From positions 187,532-251,531 of the forward strand of contig NZ_UFQO01000003.1 of NCBI RefSeq assembly GCF_900497595.1: a stretch of 64,000 nucleotides of DNA, given 5' to 3'. Shown in pieces: positions 61,141 through 64,000 of the stretch. The notes below the pieces were generated by a model. That model had not been told where the DNA came from. It did no database searches and saw only the letters and a program-made list of their open reading frames with translations. How positions within the stretch are numbered: the first letter of the stretch is position 1; every line of letters starts with the position of its first letter. This DNA comes from Treponema pectinovorum. GTDB lineage: Bacteria > Spirochaetota > Spirochaetia > Treponematales > Treponemataceae. Made by a program: the position numbers and the translations under genes.

Positions 61141-62499
61141 ATGGAACTTAAGTGGATAGTCCTTTGCATAGCGTTATTGATGTACTCGCTTGTTATTGTT
61201 TTTCAAGATAAAAAAGTTTGGTTCACAACTTTTGCCGCTCTATTATGTCTGGCATTGGGGTTAATTTTCCCCGGAGCGATTTTTGGTACAGGCGGTGTAG
61301 AAGAAAGTTCAAGGTTTTTTGTCATCTACAACGCTTTTACAAATTTGATAAGTTGGAACGTTTTAATGATTTATGTGGGTGCCATGACAATTGCCTCTCT
61401 TTTTTTATATTCAAAAGTTCCAGCAAAGATTGCAGATTCTCTTATATCCGTTGCGCCATCAACAGGAGTTGCAATCGTTTTAATACTTGCAATGACAGGA
61501 CTTATATCAATTTTTGTAGAAAATGTAGCAACCGTTTTGGTAATGGCGCCAATCGCTTTGAGCCTTTGCAAAAAATTAAAATTAAATCCAACGATGTTTA
61601 TGGTAGGACTTGCCGTAATGTCAAATTTGGAAGGGACAGCGACCCTTGTAGGCGACCCTCCAAGCATGATTTTTGCCGCAGCGTCTGGCTATACTTTTAA
61701 CGACTTTTTTGTGCATGAAGGAAAACTTTCAATTTTTTTTGTTATTCAGACGGGGCTTTTGGTTGGCTGTGCATTTTTTTATGTGATATTTTCAAAGATA
61801 AAAGAAAAGACAGAAATTCAAGGTGAAAAAGTAATCTCGTATTTTCCAGCGTACCTTATGCTTGCAATGATTTTTGGACTTGCAGCTCTTTCGTTTGCCT
61901 CAGTCTCACTCGAAAAAATAATTCCGTCTGCGGTTATGCATAATTCTTCTGGAATCTATGTTTTTGTACTTGCCTTGATAGGCCTTGTTTGGTATGCGTT
62001 TTTACAGAAAAAAAATAAAAGCGAACTTTGCACCTTGATAAAAGAACTCGACTGGGAAACAATTTTCTTTTTAATCGGAATATTTATAGTCGTCGGTGCA
62101 ATAAGCGGAGTAGGGCTTTTGAGTGATTTTTCGCACCTTTTAGTGAGATTCAGCGGTGGAAGTAAACTCTTAGGTTTTGTTACAATTTTACTCGTAAGTA
62201 TAATAATCTCGGGCTTTGTAGACAATGTCCCTTACATAATGGTTATGTTACCAGTTGCTCAGCAGATGAACGCAAGTTTTGGTCTTGGAGGCGATTTGTT
62301 CCCGTTTGCTCTTTTGATAGGCTCATGTCTTGGCGGAAATTTAACTCCTTTTGGAGCAAGTGCAAACGTAGTTGCCATGGGAATCTTAAAAAACGAAGGT
62401 TATCCAATGTCATTCTCAAAGTGGCTAAAAATTGGCGGAACTTTTACAGTTTTAACAACCGCAGCCTCTGCAACAGTTTTGTGGATTATTTGGTCGTAA
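61141..62499 (+). CDS. SLC13/ArsB-type anion permease
   Basis: 452 residues, about eleven membrane segments, ion transporter (IT) superfamily. Two repeated hairpin motifs are visible: ENVATVLVMAPIALSLCKKLKLNPTMFMVGLAVMSNLEGTATLVGDPPSM and GFVDNVPYIMVMLPVAQQMN...GSCLGGNLTPFGASANVVAMG. Substrates in the group include citrate, succinate, sulfate, arsenite and sodium/proton exchange; I cannot tell which. It starts 163 bases from the divergent pckG gene, which makes a dicarboxylate possible. GAGG precedes the ATG. Confidence 0.9.
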   Translation: MELKWIVLCIALLMYSLVIVFQDKKVWFTTFAALLCLALGLIFPGAIFGTGGVEESSRFFVIYNAFTNLISWNVLMIYVGAMTIASLFLYSKVPAKIADSLISVAPSTGVAIVLILAMTGLISIFVENVATVLVMAPIALSLCKKLKLNPTMFMVGLAVMSNLEGTATLVGDPPSMIFAAASGYTFNDFFVHEGKLSIFFVIQTGLLVGCAFFYVIFSKIKEKTEIQGEKVISYFPAYLMLAMIFGLAALSFASVSLEKIIPSAVMHNSSGIYVFVLALIGLVWYAFLQKKNKSELCTLIKELDWETIFFLIGIFIVVGAISGVGLLSDFSHLLVRFSGGSKLLGFVTILLVSIIISGFVDNVPYIMVMLPVAQQMNASFGLGGDLFPFALLIGSCLGGNLTPFGASANVVAMGILKNEGYPMSFSKWLKIGGTFTVLTTAASATVLWIIWS

Positions 62500-62525
62500 A
62501 AAAATATCTTTTATAAAGGATTAGG

Positions 62526-62558
62526 AGCGCATCGTGCAAAAGCGATGTGCTTTTTTTT
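62526..62558 (+). terminator. intrinsic terminator of the SLC13-type gene
   Basis: AGCGCATCG / CGATGTGCT stem (nine pairs, one G-T) with eight T directly after it, 27 bases past the stop codon. Confidence 0.88.
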
Positions 62559-62579
62559 AGGCAAAAGATTATAGCAAAA

Positions 62580-62756
62580 ACCTGCTTTTCGCGGTTCCGC
62601 TTTCGCTGCATTGGCGTAAAACGCCAACGCTTCGCGCCGCTACAATCAGGGCTATAAATCCATAAATGCCCTGTTACGCGTAAGTGGAAGTTATTATACC
62701 GGCGCAAAATGCGCCTTTGCTAGCAGGGCTAAGAGCCAAGTATGCCCTGTTACGCT
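62580..62756 (-). repeat. mosaic intergenic repeat, copy R20
   Basis: GCGGTTCCGCTTTCGCTGC, core hairpin TTGGCGT-AAA-ACGCCAA (62611-62627), CGCTTCGCGCCGC, CAATCAGGGC. Further right are GCCCTGTTACGC twice (about 62668 and 62745), with the hairpin GGCGCAAAATGCGCC between them. It separates convergent genes. Confidence 0.78.
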
Positions 62757-63145
62757 TATGCCGTAAAACTTAAAATCTGGCCTGCTTCTGGAGCTACGCC
62801 TGCAAGTCCGTAACCTGTAATGCTTGCTTTGTCTATTTCTTTTTGGATTTGTTCTTGATAGTTTTTTATGAGGGTTTCTACCTGGCTTTCGTTTAGAGTG
62901 TTGTCGTCTTTTAAATTTACTTTTGGTTCGTTTCGCATTGTTATAAGTTGATTTATAAGCGAATTTAAAATTTGAATTTTGCTTACAGAAACGCCTGCAC
63001 CAGTGCTGTGAGAAGCAACTCCAGAAATATGTTCAAACTGCGAATAAATTACAGCACTTGGATTTACGGAAACATAGAGTTTACTGTTGCTTCCGCTTAC
63101 AATTCCACCGTATGAATATGCGTTTAAAGAAATTGAATCAACCAT
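62756..63145 (-). CDS. uncharacterised small protein
   Basis: 129 residues, no signal peptide or membrane segment. N-terminal part is Ser/Gly-rich (ISLNAYSYGGIVSGSNSKLYVSVNPSAVIYSQFEHISGVASHS), then helical (KIQILNSLINQLITMRNE...VETLIKNYQEQIQKEIDKASI), ending GYGLAGVAPEAGQILSFTA. I recognise no family. It is the last gene of a probable minus-strand group with the two that follow upstream, and it lies against repeat R20. Confidence 0.7.
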   Translation of the reverse strand: MVDSISLNAYSYGGIVSGSNSKLYVSVNPSAVIYSQFEHISGVASHSTGAGVSVSKIQILNSLINQLITMRNEPKVNLKDDNTLNESQVETLIKNYQEQIQKEIDKASITGYGLAGVAPEAGQILSFTA

Positions 63146-63210
63146 ATTTCCAACCCTCTACTATAGAATTTCGGAAAATGGATAAAAAAGTTTAGTTTTT
63201 GCTTATAAAT

Positions 63211-63414
63211 CTAAAAAAGCGTGTCAACTTCTTCTTGAGTAATAGTTATTTTAAGTTCTTTTAACTGTTTTTTTATCAGAGTTTCATCTTGTGCAATTTT
63301 TTTTAAAAACAACTCGCTCGAAAAGTTTGTGATTTTTTTTGTTAAAGGTGCAGAAGGTTCAGATGTTTTCAAAAGTTTATCAAGTTCATCTTGGGAAACC
63401 GCAATTTCTTTCAT
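63211..63414 (-). CDS. 67-residue protein with two FliM-like CheY-binding motifs
   Basis: Start at the ATG 63414, which has AGAGG in front; the frame extends further up, into the next gene. Residues 5-15 read IAVSQDELDKL(L) and the last ten ITQEEVDTLF. Both fit the LSQDEIDALL segment of FliM/FliN(FliY), the docking site of phospho-CheY, and the 40 residues between are helical and charged. So it might bind CheY or mimic the switch. There is no enzyme or membrane part. Whether such proteins are conserved is unknown to me. Confidence 0.65.
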   Translation of the reverse strand: MKEIAVSQDELDKLLKTSEPSAPLTKKITNFSSELFLKKIAQDETLIKKQLKELKITITQEEVDTLF

Positions 63415-63427
63415 ATATTTTCCTCTG

Positions 63428-64000
63428 TTAGTCAAATTGTTTTGACCATGCATTTAGTAAAGATTCCATTGTTGGATTTCTTTTTGTTGTATCGGTATTT
63501 GTTGCATTTGTAAAATATGGATAAATAACTCTTTCTTTTAGGTTATCCCATCTTGCAGGAAAAGACTGTGGTGCAGATATTTTTTGTGCAGACGGCAAGT
63601 TTCCGAGTAGATTTCTATAGTAAGACGGGAAAATATATTCAGTTACGCTTTGAATGCTTGAAAATCCAGATGAAATTCCAAAGGTAACCGTGTCTAAGTC
63701 CATTTTTTTTGCGCGTTCAAGCATTAGTTTTTGATTTTCTGCTTTGAAAAACCAGAGTATAAAATCTTCTGCTCTGCGAGAATTTTTTGCATTTTTATAT
63801 ATTGCCATAGATACTATATCATCGGTTGCTGGCAGAGTTTTATTTATCTCTAACCATCTAAAGTCAATATCACCCAACTGTTCGGAGGCAATATTAAAAA
63901 AATCTTCGCTCGTCGTATAAGCAAAAAGCGTTCGTTCTGCTGCAATTTGTCGATATTTTGGAGTGTAAAGGTATTTGAACTGAAAATCCTGTTCTGATGT
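63428..64000 (-). CDS. extracellular solute-binding protein (C-terminal part, N-terminus outside window)
   Basis: The frame is open from 63428 through the right window edge, giving at least 190 codons. The part seen, with DIVSMAIYKNAKNSRRAEDFILWFFKAENQKLMLERAKKMDLDTVTFGISSGFSSIQSVTEYIFPSYYRN, resembles the C-terminal lobe of family 1 (sugar-type) solute-binding proteins as found in spirochaetes. No start or signal peptide can be seen. Its stop lies 14 bases before the start of the small CheY-motif gene, on the same strand. Confidence 0.65.
   Translation of the reverse strand, partial: TSEQDFQFKYLYTPKYRQIAAERTLFAYTTSEDFFNIASEQLGDIDFRWLEINKTLPATDDIVSMAIYKNAKNSRRAEDFILWFFKAENQKLMLERAKKMDLDTVTFGISSGFSSIQSVTEYIFPSYYRNLLGNLPSAQKISAPQSFPARWDNLKERVIYPYFTNATNTDTTKRNPTMESLLNAWSKQFD

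Noticed and set aside
1-64000. tRNA or rRNA genes
   Set aside because: No T-arm type GGTTCGAATCC sequence with a matching acceptor stem and CCA region was found, and no rRNA-like stretch.

Overview
The window is about 64 kb of AT-rich, gene-dense bacterial DNA that reads as a host-associated spirochaete, most likely a Treponema species. The support is the family mix: three large chemoreceptors, many lipoproteins with loose spirochaetal lipoboxes, a COG3014-type lipoprotein, a GTP-dependent PEP carboxykinase, an FbpABC-type iron transporter and anaerobe-type genes (hemerythrin, DUF1858, an [FeFe]-hydrogenase-like domain). I saw no rRNA, tRNA, CRISPR array, complete insertion sequence or prophage. 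The species cannot be fixed from the sequence alone.

Layout. 1-4.0 kb: a chemoreceptor cut by the left edge, then an NfeD/SPFH membrane pair. 4-8.2 kb: a RelE-type toxin-antitoxin pair, a PH-domain-like protein, CstA and GalE. 8.3-15.5 kb: an ECF sigma/anti-sigma pair, an M20 peptidase, a lipoprotein, MraY, AroA and a DinB-like protein. 15.6-19.6 kb: a DUF1858/hemerythrin/Crp-Fnr group suited to oxygen or NO stress, the stub of a deleted MATE transporter, and an Rrf2 regulator divergent from a SnoaL-like gene with two matching operators. 19.6-24.4 kb: a flavin-binding-fold protein, a class-M sirtuin/Zn-macrodomain pair, a methyltransferase between 277-bp direct repeats, and a sugar phosphomutase. 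24.9-35.6 kb: two paralogous two-gene ABC systems sharing one operator sequence, with Dps, UvsE and an isochorismatase-like hydrolase between them. 35.8-41.9 kb: two paralogous chemoreceptors and a DUF4405 protein. 42.1-46.0 kb: an operon with a miniature [FeFe]-hydrogenase-like domain, a NitT/TauT-type ABC importer and an FmdE-like protein. 46.1-64 kb: exported flavodoxin, a large lipoprotein, IlvE, YchF, a lipoprotein nuclease-like enzyme, GNAT, a solitary DNA methyltransferase, FbpABC, PckG, an SLC13-type permease, a tiny protein with two FliM-like CheY-binding motifs, and a partial solute-binding protein.

The most striking feature is not a gene. Almost every longer intergenic gap is filled by one member of a mosaic, hairpin-rich repeat family, with about twenty members here. 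The members share short conserved blocks (GGGC...GGGCTTT, CAATCCC, GACCGCAGGAGC, GCGACGAGGAC) and exchange the hairpins between them. One core hairpin keeps its pairing while its bases change, which suggests selection for a folded RNA or single-stranded DNA. The family also makes a 98-bp tandem array, an inverted pair around one chemoreceptor, and the coding tail of the Rrf2 regulator.

Iron and redox are a recurring theme: two ABC systems under a DtxR-like palindrome, FbpABC, Dps, hemerythrin, DUF1858, the hydrogenase-like domain and flavodoxin. This link is inferred from families and sites only.
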